Below are positions 14,994 through 25,030 of a DNA stretch of 64,000 bases, piece after piece (within the stretch, counting starts at the first letter, position 1; every line of letters begins with the position of its first letter). The DNA lies in assembly GCA_022842065.1 (NCBI GenBank), contig JALHQH010000044.1, positions 35,718 to 99,717 of the forward strand, read 5' to 3'. This DNA comes from Caldilineaceae bacterium (GTDB lineage Bacteria; Chloroflexota; Anaerolineae; Caldilineales; Caldilineaceae). A program made the translations under genes and the position numbers. Below the pieces are notes generated by a model that was given only the letters and a program-made list of their open reading frames with translations, was not told the origin of the DNA and searched no databases.

Positions 14994-17900
14994 TTACAGG
15001 CTTAGTTGATCGAGGAGTGCTTTGGCTGTGCATAGATCGGCTGTGTCCAAGCCTTCGGTAAACCACTGGTAGATCGGCGCAAGGAGCGCGTAGGCTGGCA
15101 CTGATTTGCCTTGTTGATGCCATAAACGGGCAAGGCTGGTCGCCGTACGCAATTCGAGGGCTTTTGCCCCCTGCTGCCGGCTGATTTGGAGGGCACGTTG
15201 TAGACAAGTTTGGGCTTCTTGCACAGCTTGACGCTGTAAGAGCAACTCGCCAAGGCGGCGATAGCATTCGGCTTCCCACCAACGCTCGCCGGTTCGCTCG
15301 CCCCAAGCCAACGCCAGGCGCACCGTTGCAATGCTCGCGGTACTTTCGCCACAGCGCGCTTGCAGATCCGCGAGGAGCAGATAATGCATAGGCAACGATG
15401 TTGCCGTCCCACTGTTGATCACTTGTTCTAACAATTGGGCAAGCAGATCGACCCGCTGGCGCAGATCGCCCGCTGTGTCCGACTCGGCCCAAAGCAGTGG
15501 AATCATGGCAAAGAGCCGCCAGTAAAACAGCTCATATTGATCACAAATCGCGACAGCAATCTTTGTGTACGCCAGTACCGTTGCCCGATCGCCAAGGCAC
15601 ATGGCTTGATGCGACGCCAATGTATAGGCGATGGCCTGGTTGAGCGGTGTCCACTGCTCGCTTTGGAGGGTAAGCGCTGCTTGCGCGGCATCCTGCGCTT
15701 GATCTGGGTAACCTTGAAGCCAAAGTGCCATGGCACCAAAGACGTAAGTCATGATGGCCAGGGTTTGACTTTGCTGGAAGGTTTCACCCTGGCGTGTTCG
15801 GCTCTGCGTAAAGCTAAGACTCTGTCGATAGAGGGCAAATGCCTGGGCAGGCTGACCGCGATACAGCATGGTCATCCCGCGACCGTGATACGCCAATTCG
15901 AGCAGATAGGGATCGTTGAGTTGCCTGGCCTGTTCCGGCATCTGCTCGGTCAGGCCATCAGCTTTAGCAAACGCCGCAGACGCAAAATAATAGCCCCACA
16001 AGCCATAATAGATAGAGATCGTACGCTCATCCGGCGCAACGTGTGTGGAAAGCGCTAATGCACGTTCATACAGCCCGCCGATGTCTTGGGCGCCATAGCC
16101 CTGTACGCCGGAGGCAGCGGCTGCGGTTAGCATCACCAGCAAGGTTACCTCGTGCTCTACCTGATTAGGTAAATCAGGATGCGCTTTGAGCAAGCGCAGG
16201 CCATGTTGGCAAAAGTTATGCACTTCTGCCGCGGCATGCAGGCGAAACGCACGGGTAGCGGCCTGCTGATAGTAAACAATTGCTTTCGCTGGTAAATGCG
16301 CTTGTTCAAAGTGCGCAGCCAGTTCACCGCAGAGCTTGTCAATTTCCGTACTTTCGATCTGTTCTAGCGCTTCTGCCACCCGCCGATGAAACAAGCGGCG
16401 ACGCACTTGGCTCAACCCTTGGTAGGCCACCTCACGAATGCGGTCATGGCTAAAGTCGTAACGATCGGCGTCCTGCTCACGGATAATGCGCCGTTGGCAC
16501 AATTCGTCCAACGCTTGGACAAGCTGATCTTCGCTCAGTTGACCAGCTTGGGCGATGATGGCAAAGCGAAAGTGACGTCCGACCGTTGCCGCCAAACCGG
16601 CGACTTCACGCGCTAGTGCGGAAAGTTGCGCAAGGCGCGCTTGGATCACCATTTGTACTTTGGGCGGCAACGCCTGGTGGTTGTCCGTATTGGTCCGCAC
16701 ACCCTCGATGATAAAGAGTGGATAGCCTTCAGTCACCTGATACAACATTTGCATTGTCGGCGTAGCCAACGCAGTGGTAGCGACAGACTGGGCCAACTGT
16801 GCGGTTTCGGCGCGGGTGAGTGGGGGCAATTCAAAAGCGGTGAGTTGATGCGCATTTTGTAAATCGCGAAGCAACACATTGACCGGATGTTGATGATCGA
16901 CCGCCTCACTGCGACAGGTGCCGATAATCAGCAGACGCGCGTTTCCGTCATACCGGAGCAGATAGCGCAACCAGGCCAATGTCTCTTGATCGCACCATTG
17001 CAGATCGTCGATCAACAGCAGCAGAGGAGTTTTCTCGGCCATAATGGCTTTGGCTAGCGCATCCCAGAACCGCTGTCGCTGCCAGCTCTCGGTGAGTGGT
17101 GGGGGCGGCGTTGCATCGGTGCTGAGTAGCTCCGGCAAAAGGCGGGCAACTTCATACAACCAGATTTGATCCAACTTTGCCAGGCCGGGACGCAATGCGT
17201 CAGCGCGCAGCCACTCTGTTACAGGACCATAGGCCAGGTCACCTTCCGCTTCATAGGATCGGGTGCGTGCTGTCAAGATGCCCTGGCGCTCGGCCCACGT
17301 GAGCAACTCTTCCGCCAGGCGCGTTTTACCAATTCCCGCTTCACCCCAGAGGCAGACAAAATGGGGCTGGCCCTGCGCGGCCTTGTACCAAGCACTTTGT
17401 AACGTTTGCCATTCATGTTGACGACCGACCAAGGGATTTGCGTCAGCCGTCCCGGCTTTCGGTCGCTCGTCGGCCACCAGCGACGCGTCACGGTGGCGTA
17501 GCCGTTCATAGAAGGCTTGGGTCGCGGCATCCGGTGGCACAGCCAATTCACGATCGAGGATGGCAACACACTCTTGATAGACACGCAAGGCCGCGGCGTA
17601 GTCACCGTCTAGGGCATGGAGCTGCATTAAGCGTTGATAGCTCTTCTCGTCGAGGGGGTCAAAGCTGAGCAGGCGGCGCGCATAGGCAATCCCGGCGCGG
17701 TACGCACGCTGATTTTCCAGCAGGGCGGTCAATTGGACCAACGCACCCATTACGGCCCCATGCAACTGTTGACGTATCGGTAGCAACCACTCGTCAAAAC
17801 AACCGGGCAGCAACGCGCCTTGATATAAGTTGACGGCATGAGCAAGCTCATCCTGCCGGAGATGCGCAACCGACTTGCCGTCTGCGGTAATGTAGCGCGC

Positions 17901-18269
17901 CAAGACCGTTTGCAATTCAGCGACATCCAGCGTATAGGGTGCATCCGGTCGCCAGTGAACGGTGAGGTGATCCTGCGTTAGAAAGCGATCCGATTCAGGC
18001 AAGGCGTTGCGCAGTTGAAAGAGCAGCTTGCGCAGGTTCGTGTGCGCCTGTTTCTCGCTGGAATCCGGCCAGAATTGGAAGGCAAGCTGTTGACGAGATT
18101 GGGGTGCCTGGCGATGCAAGAGCAGGTAGGCCAACAACGCTTGCAGCCGCCCCGTGTTGATGCGTGTAATTGGTTCATCACCATAGACCAAGCGAAAACC
18201 ACCCAGCAGGGTAATGTGGAGGAGCGGCTTGGCGGTTTCAGTTTGCTGCATGTTCTGAATCAATGGCAT
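14994..18269 (-). CDS. BTAD / AAA-ATPase / TPR transcriptional regulator (SARP-like N-terminus)
   Basis: Of 1091 aa, about residues 15-110 are an OmpR-type winged helix opening LHITLLGGFRLVYGDEPI with a TNLRKLLFQLRNALP helix. Residues 120-265 form the bacterial transcriptional activator domain (LDEKSYQRLMQLHALDGDY, ALRVYQECVAILDRELAV). Next is an AAA_16-type NTPase with NPLVGR, Walker A GEAGIGKT and Walker B LLLLIDDLQWCD. The C-terminal half is a TPR-like superhelix. Proteins of this design activate promoters through direct repeats, with ATP and TPR parts receiving a signal. The AGCGTTGC promoters nearby are the obvious targets. No close Shine-Dalgarno is seen, and an ATG at 18251 is an alternative start. 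Confidence 0.88.
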   Translation of the reverse strand: MPLIQNMQQTETAKPLLHITLLGGFRLVYGDEPITRINTGRLQALLAYLLLHRQAPQSRQQLAFQFWPDSSEKQAHTNLRKLLFQLRNALPESDRFLTQDHLTVHWRPDAPYTLDVAELQTVLARYITADGKSVAHLRQDELAHAVNLYQGALLPGCFDEWLLPIRQQLHGAVMGALVQLTALLENQRAYRAGIAYARRLLSFDPLDEKSYQRLMQLHALDGDYAAALRVYQECVAILDRELAVPPDAATQAFYERLRHRDASLVADERPKAGTADANPLVGRQHEWQTLQSAWYKAAQGQPHFVCLWGEAGIGKTRLAEELLTWAERQGILTARTRSYEAEGDLAYGPVTEWLRADALRPGLAKLDQIWLYEVARLLPELLSTDATPPPPLTESWQRQRFWDALAKAIMAEKTPLLLLIDDLQWCDQETLAWLRYLLRYDGNARLLIIGTCRSEAVDHQHPVNVLLRDLQNAHQLTAFELPPLTRAETAQLAQSVATTALATPTMQMLYQVTEGYPLFIIEGVRTNTDNHQALPPKVQMVIQARLAQLSALAREVAGLAATVGRHFRFAIIAQAGQLSEDQLVQALDELCQRRIIREQDADRYDFSHDRIREVAYQGLSQVRRRLFHRRVAEALEQIESTEIDKLCGELAAHFEQAHLPAKAIVYYQQAATRAFRLHAAAEVHNFCQHGLRLLKAHPDLPNQVEHEVTLLVMLTAAAASGVQGYGAQDIGGLYERALALSTHVAPDERTISIYYGLWGYYFASAAFAKADGLTEQMPEQARQLNDPYLLELAYHGRGMTMLYRGQPAQAFALYRQSLSFTQSRTRQGETFQQSQTLAIMTYVFGAMALWLQGYPDQAQDAAQAALTLQSEQWTPLNQAIAYTLASHQAMCLGDRATVLAYTKIAVAICDQYELFYWRLFAMIPLLWAESDTAGDLRQRVDLLAQLLEQVINSGTATSLPMHYLLLADLQARCGESTASIATVRLALAWGERTGERWWEAECYRRLGELLLQRQAVQEAQTCLQRALQISRQQGAKALELRTATSLARLWHQQGKSVPAYALLAPIYQWFTEGLDTADLCTAKALLDQLSL

Positions 18270-18404
18270 AGGTGGGGATTATCCAACATATATGCAATAC
18301 CCAAATTCATATAAATTTGCCGAACATTATCGCGCAAGCGGGTAACTTAGCAAAGTGTTGCTTTTAGGGTTAGTACAGTGTCAGCGAAATTATGCTGGTT
18401 TAGC

Positions 18405-18514
18405 CACGGAGTGGCGGCAGCTGGTAGCCCAGCCTTTTAAGGCTGGTTTTTAAGACCGCTGTTTACCCGATCCGAGGGTTAAAACCCTCGGCTACCCTCA
18501 GCCGTCACTCCGTG
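18405..18514. repeat. Three-hairpin palindromic cluster
   Basis: The outer arms CACGGAGT (18405-18412) and ACTCCGTG (18507-18514) enclose CAGCCTTTTAAGGCTG and CCGAGGGTTAAAACCCTCGG hairpins. It lies in the 520-bp gap between the divergent BTAD regulator and the sigma fusion gene, where no gene is seen. A single AGTGTTGC at 18354-18361 resembles the BTAD-type repeat but is alone. Confidence 0.6.
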
Positions 18515-18788
18515 ACTGATCCGAATGCTAAAGCATTAAGTCTCTCTATTCAAACTGCTCACGCCTAACGGTGGTCTCACCAGTTACTATCACTAGGCTA
18601 ACATTGGCGCAGACGGCATCTGCTATCATTGACTAAACAATTTCTCTTCCTCTTGGTAACTTTTTGGCTCAAAATTGGCACTTACTGATGAAGGCCTTCA
18701 CCGTTCGACCAATACCGTTTATCATGGCAGGGACAGCAAAGAACGAATCGACCGTCAAACATGATCTGTAATGCGTGGATATAGAACC

Positions 18789-21026
18789 ATGACCGAACTT
18801 AGCCAACTCGTCCAGGCGGCGCAAGGGGGAGATCGCGCCGCCTTTGGGGAGCTCGTTAACCGCTTTCAAGATATGGCCTTTGCCGGGGCTTACGCGCTGG
18901 TGGGCGAGGCTGATCTGGCGCAGGACATCGCGCAGGAGGCTTTTCTCGAAGCCTATCACAACCTGGGCAAGTTGCGCGAGCCGGCGGCTTTTCCCGGCTG
19001 GTTTCGGCGCATTGTGCTAGGGCGCGGTCATCGCGAACTGCGCCAACAGCCCCATCATCTACTACCGCTGGAACGGATCGATGCGCGCTACACCGATCGC
19101 GATGACCCGGCACAGCAGATCGACACGTTGCATTTACAGACAGAGCTGACCCAGGCGCTGGCGACATTATCAGAAGCCCAACGCTTGGTCATCACGCTTT
19201 GCTACATCGAAGGTTATCGCTATCAGGAAATTGCCGACTTTCTCGAACTCCCCCTTTCCACGGTCAAGAAACGGCTCTTTGCTGCCCGCCGCAAGTTACA
19301 AGGAAGGATGCTGCACATGGTACAGGATCGCTTACAGCAGAGCAAACCGTCGCAGGACGCGAGCTTTGCGCAACAGGTACAATTTTTTCTGGCAGTGCGC
19401 GACGCCGATCTCACCACGATCAAGCGCTTGGTGGCTCAGAACCCCGCCTTACTGCACGCACAGACCGAATGGAAGATGGCTTTAGGGCTACATTATTGGC
19501 CATTGGGTTCGACCGCCATGCATCTAGCCGCGGGCATGGGCAACACAGCCCTCTTGGCTTATCTCTTGGCGCAGCAGGTCGATCCAACGGTTAAGAGTCG
19601 GGCGGGCATGAGCCCGCTGCACATTGCCACCATCATGAACCAGGCCGAGTGTGTGCAACTACTATTGGATCACAATGTCGATCCCAACCAGCGCGCGGTA
19701 CACGAGCAAACGCCTTTGCATCAAGCGGTGCTGCGCAACAATCACGCGCTTGCAACGTTGCTGCTTCAAAACGGCGCTGATCTCAGCTTGACGGATGCAC
19801 AGCAGCGGACGCCCATGGCTTGGGCCGTCATCCGCCAAAATCCACAGCTGATCGAGCTGCTCGTCAGCCAGGGCGCGCCGCCACCAGTTGCGCTTCCGGC
19901 GACAGCAGTAGCAACGCGGCTAGATCCAACCGAGCCAGCCTTTGCGCTAGACCAACTGCGCGGGGCCATTCTAGCTGCGGATGGCAGCGTCCGCACTGCG
20001 CCCAATCGTTCAACGCCCATCCACAAAAGTGACGGGCAAGGGTTAGTATCGGCGGCATCGTCAATGCTCGCCACCGGCATCAAATTCATTGATCTGTTGG
20101 CGCCCCTCGTGCGTGGTGGGCAGAATGGGATCTTCACCCCACTATCCGGCGTCGGTTTGATGGTTGTGATGGGTCAGTTGGTCCACAGCATGAGTACCCG
20201 CCACGGCAAACAAGCGAAGGGTTGCACGGTTTGGCTGATCCAAGAAAGCAAGTTGCACCGGGCCGAAGAACAGAAGTTAAGCTGGCGCGAGTTAGGGGTC
20301 GCTGACGAGATTGTCTATGTGACCAGCGCCACCGGGGCTGATCTGGCGGAACAGCGCCAAGCGGTGGAGACCGGGCTGCGCATTGCCAACCAGTTCCAGC
20401 GTAATGGGCAGGAGGTCTTATTACTGGTCGATAGTCAACTCGCCCAGGTGGAGGGAGTTCTTGGCTATCTGCGCGCCAACGCTAGCGTCACCACCGAAGC
20501 GGCCGTCACCACGCTGGTGAACGGCAATCATACCCCTGGCGCGTTACCCCTTGTCTATGCTGGGTTGGACGCGGTCTTGGCCTTTGATTACACACGTGCC
20601 GTTGCCCGTCTTTATCCGGCGCTGGACCCGGTGCGCTCGTACTCGACATTGCTGGCGCGCGGTCTGGTTTCTAGTACCCATCAACAGGTCGCGGCTGCGG
20701 TCAAACGGTTATTGCAACGCTATGGCGAGTTGCGCGCCCCCATGGAACAGCACAAGATGAGCACCGACGGCCTCTGGTATATTGAAGATGACCCCAATCT
20801 GGTGGCGGAGATTAACCGAGCGCAGCGCCTGGATCGCTTCCTCACGCAGCCCTTCTATGGCGCCGAACCGTGGACTGGCATCGTGGGGCAACTGGTTGAT
20901 GTTGATGCGACGATTGCCGGTTGTCAAGCGATTCTGGCGGGGGAGTATGATGCATTGCCCAAGGAAACGTTTGCCTATATTGGGCGCATTGAAGAGGCGG
21001 TGGCGAAGGCGGCAACGCTTGTTTGA
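18789..21026 (+). CDS. Fusion protein: ECF sigma factor - ankyrin repeats - F1-ATPase beta-like pseudo-ATPase
   Basis: The protein has 745 aa. Residues 5-80 match sigma region 2 (AAFGELVNRFQDMAF, DIAQEAFLEAY) and 118-170 region 4 (LSEAQRLVITLCYIEGYRYQ, LPLSTVKKRLFAARR). Residues 205-362 carry four to five ankyrin repeats (STAMHLAAGMGNTALLAYLL, MSPLHIATIMNQAECVQLLL, TPLHQAVLRNNHALATLLLQ). Residues 405-745 follow the F1 beta subunit: TGIKFIDLLAPLVRGG, then FLTQPFYGAEPWTGIVGQLV, ILAGEYDALPKETF and RIEEAVAKA. The P-loop GGAGVGKT is replaced by an LSGVGLM-type sequence, so K and T are lost. An ATG at 18771 is possible, but 18789 gives the normal sigma N-terminus. The combination is unfamiliar. It may be a sigma factor held by its own sensory or oligomerising domains. 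Confidence 0.82.
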   Translation: MTELSQLVQAAQGGDRAAFGELVNRFQDMAFAGAYALVGEADLAQDIAQEAFLEAYHNLGKLREPAAFPGWFRRIVLGRGHRELRQQPHHLLPLERIDARYTDRDDPAQQIDTLHLQTELTQALATLSEAQRLVITLCYIEGYRYQEIADFLELPLSTVKKRLFAARRKLQGRMLHMVQDRLQQSKPSQDASFAQQVQFFLAVRDADLTTIKRLVAQNPALLHAQTEWKMALGLHYWPLGSTAMHLAAGMGNTALLAYLLAQQVDPTVKSRAGMSPLHIATIMNQAECVQLLLDHNVDPNQRAVHEQTPLHQAVLRNNHALATLLLQNGADLSLTDAQQRTPMAWAVIRQNPQLIELLVSQGAPPPVALPATAVATRLDPTEPAFALDQLRGAILAADGSVRTAPNRSTPIHKSDGQGLVSAASSMLATGIKFIDLLAPLVRGGQNGIFTPLSGVGLMVVMGQLVHSMSTRHGKQAKGCTVWLIQESKLHRAEEQKLSWRELGVADEIVYVTSATGADLAEQRQAVETGLRIANQFQRNGQEVLLLVDSQLAQVEGVLGYLRANASVTTEAAVTTLVNGNHTPGALPLVYAGLDAVLAFDYTRAVARLYPALDPVRSYSTLLARGLVSSTHQQVAAAVKRLLQRYGELRAPMEQHKMSTDGLWYIEDDPNLVAEINRAQRLDRFLTQPFYGAEPWTGIVGQLVDVDATIAGCQAILAGEYDALPKETFAYIGRIEEAVAKAATLV

Positions 21027-21189
21027 TGCAGATAGTGGCAATTGGCACGCTGGCCCAACTTTTGGCTGAAAGTTTAGAAATGCAAATGTTATGGGCTGCG
21101 GAGTAAAAAACGCCTGTGCGGTAGTGTCGCTCGTTATTCGCCAAAGGCTCGCAGTGGCAAATAACGCGTGACACTCACCCTGTGCTTAT

Positions 21190-22956
21190 TCAAGGCAAAG
21201 GATTGGGGTTGAATAAGGCCTGGGCTGCGGCAAAATCGGTCTCTAGCGCGGGCCAGCCGAGGTCGCCTGTTGCGGTCCAGCGGCGTTTGAGTTGCCAGCT
21301 CATCAAGTCGATGTCGATCCCGACCTCGTGACCATCGCGTTGATAATAAACGGTATAGCGCCGTTCGCCGGCTGCGGGATAGGTGTACGGTGGGTCGCAA
21401 TGTTCTATCAGCGTCCCGCCGGCAACGGTGGCCCCAAAGTGCGCCCCATCAGTATAAGCGTGGCGGGCGGCAAGCTCCAGATAGAAGGCGACAATTGGTT
21501 TGCCCTGGTAAAAGGCACCGGGCCAATTCAACTCCCAGAAACGCTTCTCCGGACCGCGATAGTTATATAATTCTAAGACCAGATCGCCATCCCGTTCAAC
21601 CAACTGAATTGGCGTCTCCTTACCCAGGCGGGTGAGCGTCAGCGGTTGCACGGCGATTAAAGTGTCGCCGCTACCCACCACAATGGTTTCACCGGCCGCG
21701 ACCGCGTAAGGCAACTGCTTTATCCGCTGCGGACCAACCCAAAGCGCATCGATCTGGGCGGCCTGCGTCCAGATGAGCACCGCTTTGGCGCTATGCCCCT
21801 GGCGAAAATTCTGTGGTGCATAGATCCCGATGGCACGGCTACCCTGCTGTACGCTGAAAAAATCGCCCTCATCCGGCAAGTTGCGTGTCTTCGTCCGGTC
21901 CGTGGCATGGTACGCGTCGCCAAACCACTGGTCATTGGTGATGTAGCGGGTGTAGAGCACACCGGGGCGATCAGCCCCTGGGCGCGTAAAGTGGGCCATA
22001 CACACATTTGCCTGGGAATTGAAGCTGCTGGTCGCCGTGCCCAGAACATACTCGGGTGTATGATAAGTAGTCAAGGCCAACTTGCGGTTACGTTCAGCCG
22101 TTTCCGTGATCTGGAAGGTGGGCGGCCGTTCGTCGAGCAGACCGGCTACCCAACCCGGTACGGTGCCGTCGGCGATCCAGCCGCGCACTAGCTCGATCTC
22201 CGGTGGGGTTTCGCAGACGACCGAGGGCTGATAGGCGCGGCCATGCGGCCCGGCCCAACGCCCGGTGGGGGTATGGATATGCAGTGCAATCGAGAGGGCT
22301 AAGCGTGCCGTCATCTGCTGGGCCAAGGCGCGCGTTGGCGCATCCTGCACGAGATCGCGTAACTGTTTGAGCGCACGGATAGTCACGGCCCCATAGGTGG
22401 GGCTGTTATACTCAAAGGGGTGACCATGTTGGGCGGTATATTGCATCCAGGCGGATAGCTTCGCATAGCCGCGGGCGGCGATGGCGGGATCGCCTAACAA
22501 CTCGCCACCCAAGCAACTATTCAGGATGTCGAGGACGGTAATGTTGGTGTAGGCGACCAGTACATCAAGCCGTGCAATCGCTTCCAGCCCCAGCCGAATC
22601 GCGCGTTGTAGCCGGTTGTAGTCGGCGGGGGCAAGCCGCTCCCCGTGAAGAATCAACAGCGGAATCAGCGCTTCCAGGTTAAATTCGACGGCGTTGAGAT
22701 CCTCAACCAGCTGATCTTCGCGCATCCAGTAGAAGTTGCCATAGTGGGGATCTCGTTCATCTAATTCCTGACAGGCCAACAGGGCATCGAGCACCTTGGT
22801 GGCCAGTGCCAAATCGGTCGGGGTCCCATTGGCCACCAACTGCGCGACGAAGTGCGCCGCTTGGCGACTTTCGTGAAAGTGGCCAAATTCCGTTTCTTTC
22901 CGGATCATGTGGGTGGCGGGGTTGTAGTTAACGGGTAAGGGCAAAGGTTGGGTCAT
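21190..22956 (-). CDS. Uncharacterised protein, possibly (alpha/alpha) toroid plus beta-sandwich glycan lyase-like
   Basis: Roughly 590 aa, with no signal peptide. The N-terminal half is helical with a Trp/Tyr/His-rich segment (DERDPHYGNFYWMREDQ, YTNITVLDILNSCLGGELLG, HPFEYNSPTYGAVTIRAL), reminiscent of the alpha/alpha barrel of alginate-lyase or heparinase-like enzymes. The C-terminal half is beta-rich (GAVTIRAL onward to LVLELYNYRG, HYE-free WQLKRRWTATGD). No confident family is recognised and catalysis is not claimed. Starts at 22956, 22968, 22983 and a TTG at 23016 are in frame. All overlap the upstream helicase gene, so translation is probably coupled. 22956 gives the shortest overlap (29 bp). 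Confidence 0.6.
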   Translation of the reverse strand: MTQPLPLPVNYNPATHMIRKETEFGHFHESRQAAHFVAQLVANGTPTDLALATKVLDALLACQELDERDPHYGNFYWMREDQLVEDLNAVEFNLEALIPLLILHGERLAPADYNRLQRAIRLGLEAIARLDVLVAYTNITVLDILNSCLGGELLGDPAIAARGYAKLSAWMQYTAQHGHPFEYNSPTYGAVTIRALKQLRDLVQDAPTRALAQQMTARLALSIALHIHTPTGRWAGPHGRAYQPSVVCETPPEIELVRGWIADGTVPGWVAGLLDERPPTFQITETAERNRKLALTTYHTPEYVLGTATSSFNSQANVCMAHFTRPGADRPGVLYTRYITNDQWFGDAYHATDRTKTRNLPDEGDFFSVQQGSRAIGIYAPQNFRQGHSAKAVLIWTQAAQIDALWVGPQRIKQLPYAVAAGETIVVGSGDTLIAVQPLTLTRLGKETPIQLVERDGDLVLELYNYRGPEKRFWELNWPGAFYQGKPIVAFYLELAARHAYTDGAHFGATVAGGTLIEHCDPPYTYPAAGERRYTVYYQRDGHEVGIDIDLMSWQLKRRWTATGDLGWPALETDFAAAQALFNPNPLP

Positions 22957-24745
22957 GATATTGCTCATTCCAGGTGGCACCATAAGCCTGGTAGGCTGGG
23001 TGACGGTTGAAGACAATGAGATTCTGGCGCGTTCTGGTCATGGCAACATAGAAGAGGTAGGGGCCTTGGGCCGCCCAAAAGCTATCATCCGGGGGGGTGA
23101 CGACAATCACATTTTTCATCTCCCAGCCTTTAAAGCTGTGGACCGTGCTGACGGTGATGCGCTGGTCGTAGGGTGCAAAAGTGCGTTTGCGAAAACGGCG
23201 CTGCTTGCGCCCAACTTGGCCATCATCCTCTGTCAACAGGTGATTGACTGCCATTTGTTGTTGTTCAAGTTTGGTGACCAATAACCACCCATCGCGTTGC
23301 GTGGGCGTTAGAATGACAATATCGGCCGGCGCAACCCTCCGTTGCCCAATGAGCCACTGGACGGTGCGACAAATCTCATTGCTGGCTGTTTCTAGATTGG
23401 TGATATTGTGCCAGACCAAAGTGGATTCGGCAAGGTCAGTGCGGGTTGCCGGCACCACAGGCATGGGATTCGGTAAAAAAAGTTCGGCAAAACGCGCGGC
23501 TTCACGGGCTACATTGGGGGGTAAGCGGTAACTCTCTTTCATTTCGCGCCAGCGGCCGCGGAATTTGGTGCCGCTCATCTGTTCCAGCCAACTGTCATCG
23601 CGCTGATAGAGATTCTGTTGGCGGTCCGCAACAAAGAGTAACTCGTCATTATCCGATAAGAAATGGCAGAGCGTATCATAATAGCTGCGTTGAAAGTCCT
23701 GCCCTTCATCGATCAGAATCGCGTCATAGCTGCGGTGGTTGGCATTTTTCTGGGCTTGCAGCGTACTGACCACTAGTTTGATGACCAGATCATCCAAGAC
23801 ATTTTCGGGTGGGCGGCGCGCCCACTGGGGCCATTCCACCCCATTTTCCGTCAGAAAATTTTTGCAAAAGCCATGAAAATGGTGAAATTCGATATTCTGC
23901 CAGGGAAAGCTGGTGGTCGTTTGCATTAACAAGCGGCGGATGTACTGCCAGAGCGCAACATTAAAGGTCACGACCAGCACCCGCTTGCCGGCTGCGGCCA
24001 AGTTCGCTGCCCGTTGCGCAATGACCAACGTTTTACCACTACCGGCGACACCATGCAGCCGCTGATGTTGACCTGGTGAGGGCAGCACATGGCGCCGTTG
24101 CACCTCGGTGAGGAGCAACGGTTCAACTGTGGCTGGTTTATGGACAGGTGGCGCGAGCCAGAAATGCAGTTCTCTGAGCCAGTCCGCTGGTAGGGGGCGG
24201 CTCGGTGGCCGTTGCGCCATCGGCAAGACTGCTGCGAGATTGCCACTTTCGATGGCATCTTGGCCAAAGATCGCACCTCGACCTGGTGCAATGGGGGCAA
24301 AGACCTGGGCGGCATGGGTAGTGGCATGTGGAAAGTAGAGTGCGATTTGAAATGTGCTGAGGGCACGTCGGTCGCGCATGACCGTTTCCCCGATATAAGG
24401 CATATAAAAGTTAAGTAGATTCTCGACATAATTTTCGGCTTGACGGGCCGGAGCCAGTACTGGGTGAATCTGATTATCGATGCGCAACGTATAACGTAAG
24501 TAGCGTCCACGGCGATCACAGCGATAATGGCGCAGATCCCAGGGGACTACCGCAAAAAAAGTAAGACCATGATCAGGATGCAGGGCCACCAGATGGGGAC
24601 GGTCGCCATTAAAGAAGGGATAGGCATAGACCTCCCATGGGGAAGCGAGCGCTTCTTGCAAGAAATTATACAGGTCTTCTGTGCTTTTTGTTAGAAAAAT
24701 GGCGTCTTGTGGCTGTAAAGAAGCGGCAGGGGGTATCAAGCTCAC
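22928..24745 (-). CDS. SF1 (UvrD/Rep-like) helicase with N-terminal NERD-like domain
   Basis: The 605-aa protein starts with a nuclease-related (NERD-like) region of about 110 residues (PWEVYAYPFFNGDRPHLVAL). The SF1A core has Walker A GVAGSGKT, Walker B AILIDEGQDF, motif III LLFVADRQQNLYQ, motif IV MKESYRLPPNV, motif V TVHSFKGWEMKNVIVV and motif VI YVAMTRTRQNLIV. It is therefore an active-looking ATP-driven DNA or RNA translocase, shorter than UvrD because the 1B/2B insertions are small. The start is a GTG with AGGAG 8 bp upstream. The next gene overlaps its end. Such NERD-helicases often sit in genome-maintenance or defence settings, but no partner here proves that. Confidence 0.82.
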   Translation of the reverse strand: MSLIPPAASLQPQDAIFLTKSTEDLYNFLQEALASPWEVYAYPFFNGDRPHLVALHPDHGLTFFAVVPWDLRHYRCDRRGRYLRYTLRIDNQIHPVLAPARQAENYVENLLNFYMPYIGETVMRDRRALSTFQIALYFPHATTHAAQVFAPIAPGRGAIFGQDAIESGNLAAVLPMAQRPPSRPLPADWLRELHFWLAPPVHKPATVEPLLLTEVQRRHVLPSPGQHQRLHGVAGSGKTLVIAQRAANLAAAGKRVLVVTFNVALWQYIRRLLMQTTTSFPWQNIEFHHFHGFCKNFLTENGVEWPQWARRPPENVLDDLVIKLVVSTLQAQKNANHRSYDAILIDEGQDFQRSYYDTLCHFLSDNDELLFVADRQQNLYQRDDSWLEQMSGTKFRGRWREMKESYRLPPNVAREAARFAELFLPNPMPVVPATRTDLAESTLVWHNITNLETASNEICRTVQWLIGQRRVAPADIVILTPTQRDGWLLVTKLEQQQMAVNHLLTEDDGQVGRKQRRFRKRTFAPYDQRITVSTVHSFKGWEMKNVIVVTPPDDSFWAAQGPYLFYVAMTRTRQNLIVFNRHPAYQAYGATWNEQYHDPTFALTR

Positions 24746-24966
24746 GAAAAAATCTCCTATAATTAGCTATACTACAAAGCAACAGATACAGGGACGGCAC
24801 ACCGTAAAATCGGGCACGTTGAACAGTGTTCCAGTGTGATCGAGTTAATTGAAACAGCGCTTTAGCTGGTGATGAAGCAAGCGTTGTTGCGTGCTGGTCG
24901 CCATAAAAAGGCTTAGCGGTTTTGCACAAGCAGCAGGCAATTCATTTGCGCTGTAACAGAGTATGT

Positions 24967-25030
24967 TATACTGCGCTTGGCATTGGTCAGGACCAACTTT
25001 GCTGCTCTATAGGATGAGCAGCTTTGTTTT
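24967..25030 (+). promoter_or_regulatory. Possible promoter and structured leader or small transcript
   Basis: A -10 TATACT at 24967-24972 precedes TTGGTC-AG-GACCAA and GCTGCTC-tataggat-GAGCAGC hairpins followed by TTTGTTTT. This could be a short terminated RNA or an attenuator about 250 bp before the 25285 gene. The -35 match is poor. Nothing else is visible in the rest of this 540-bp gap. Confidence 0.3.

Noticed and set aside
18354..18361. BTAD-type operator upstream of the regulator itself
   Set aside because: Only one imperfect word (AGTGTTGC) with no partner at 11 or 22 bp and no -10 box 8 bp away.
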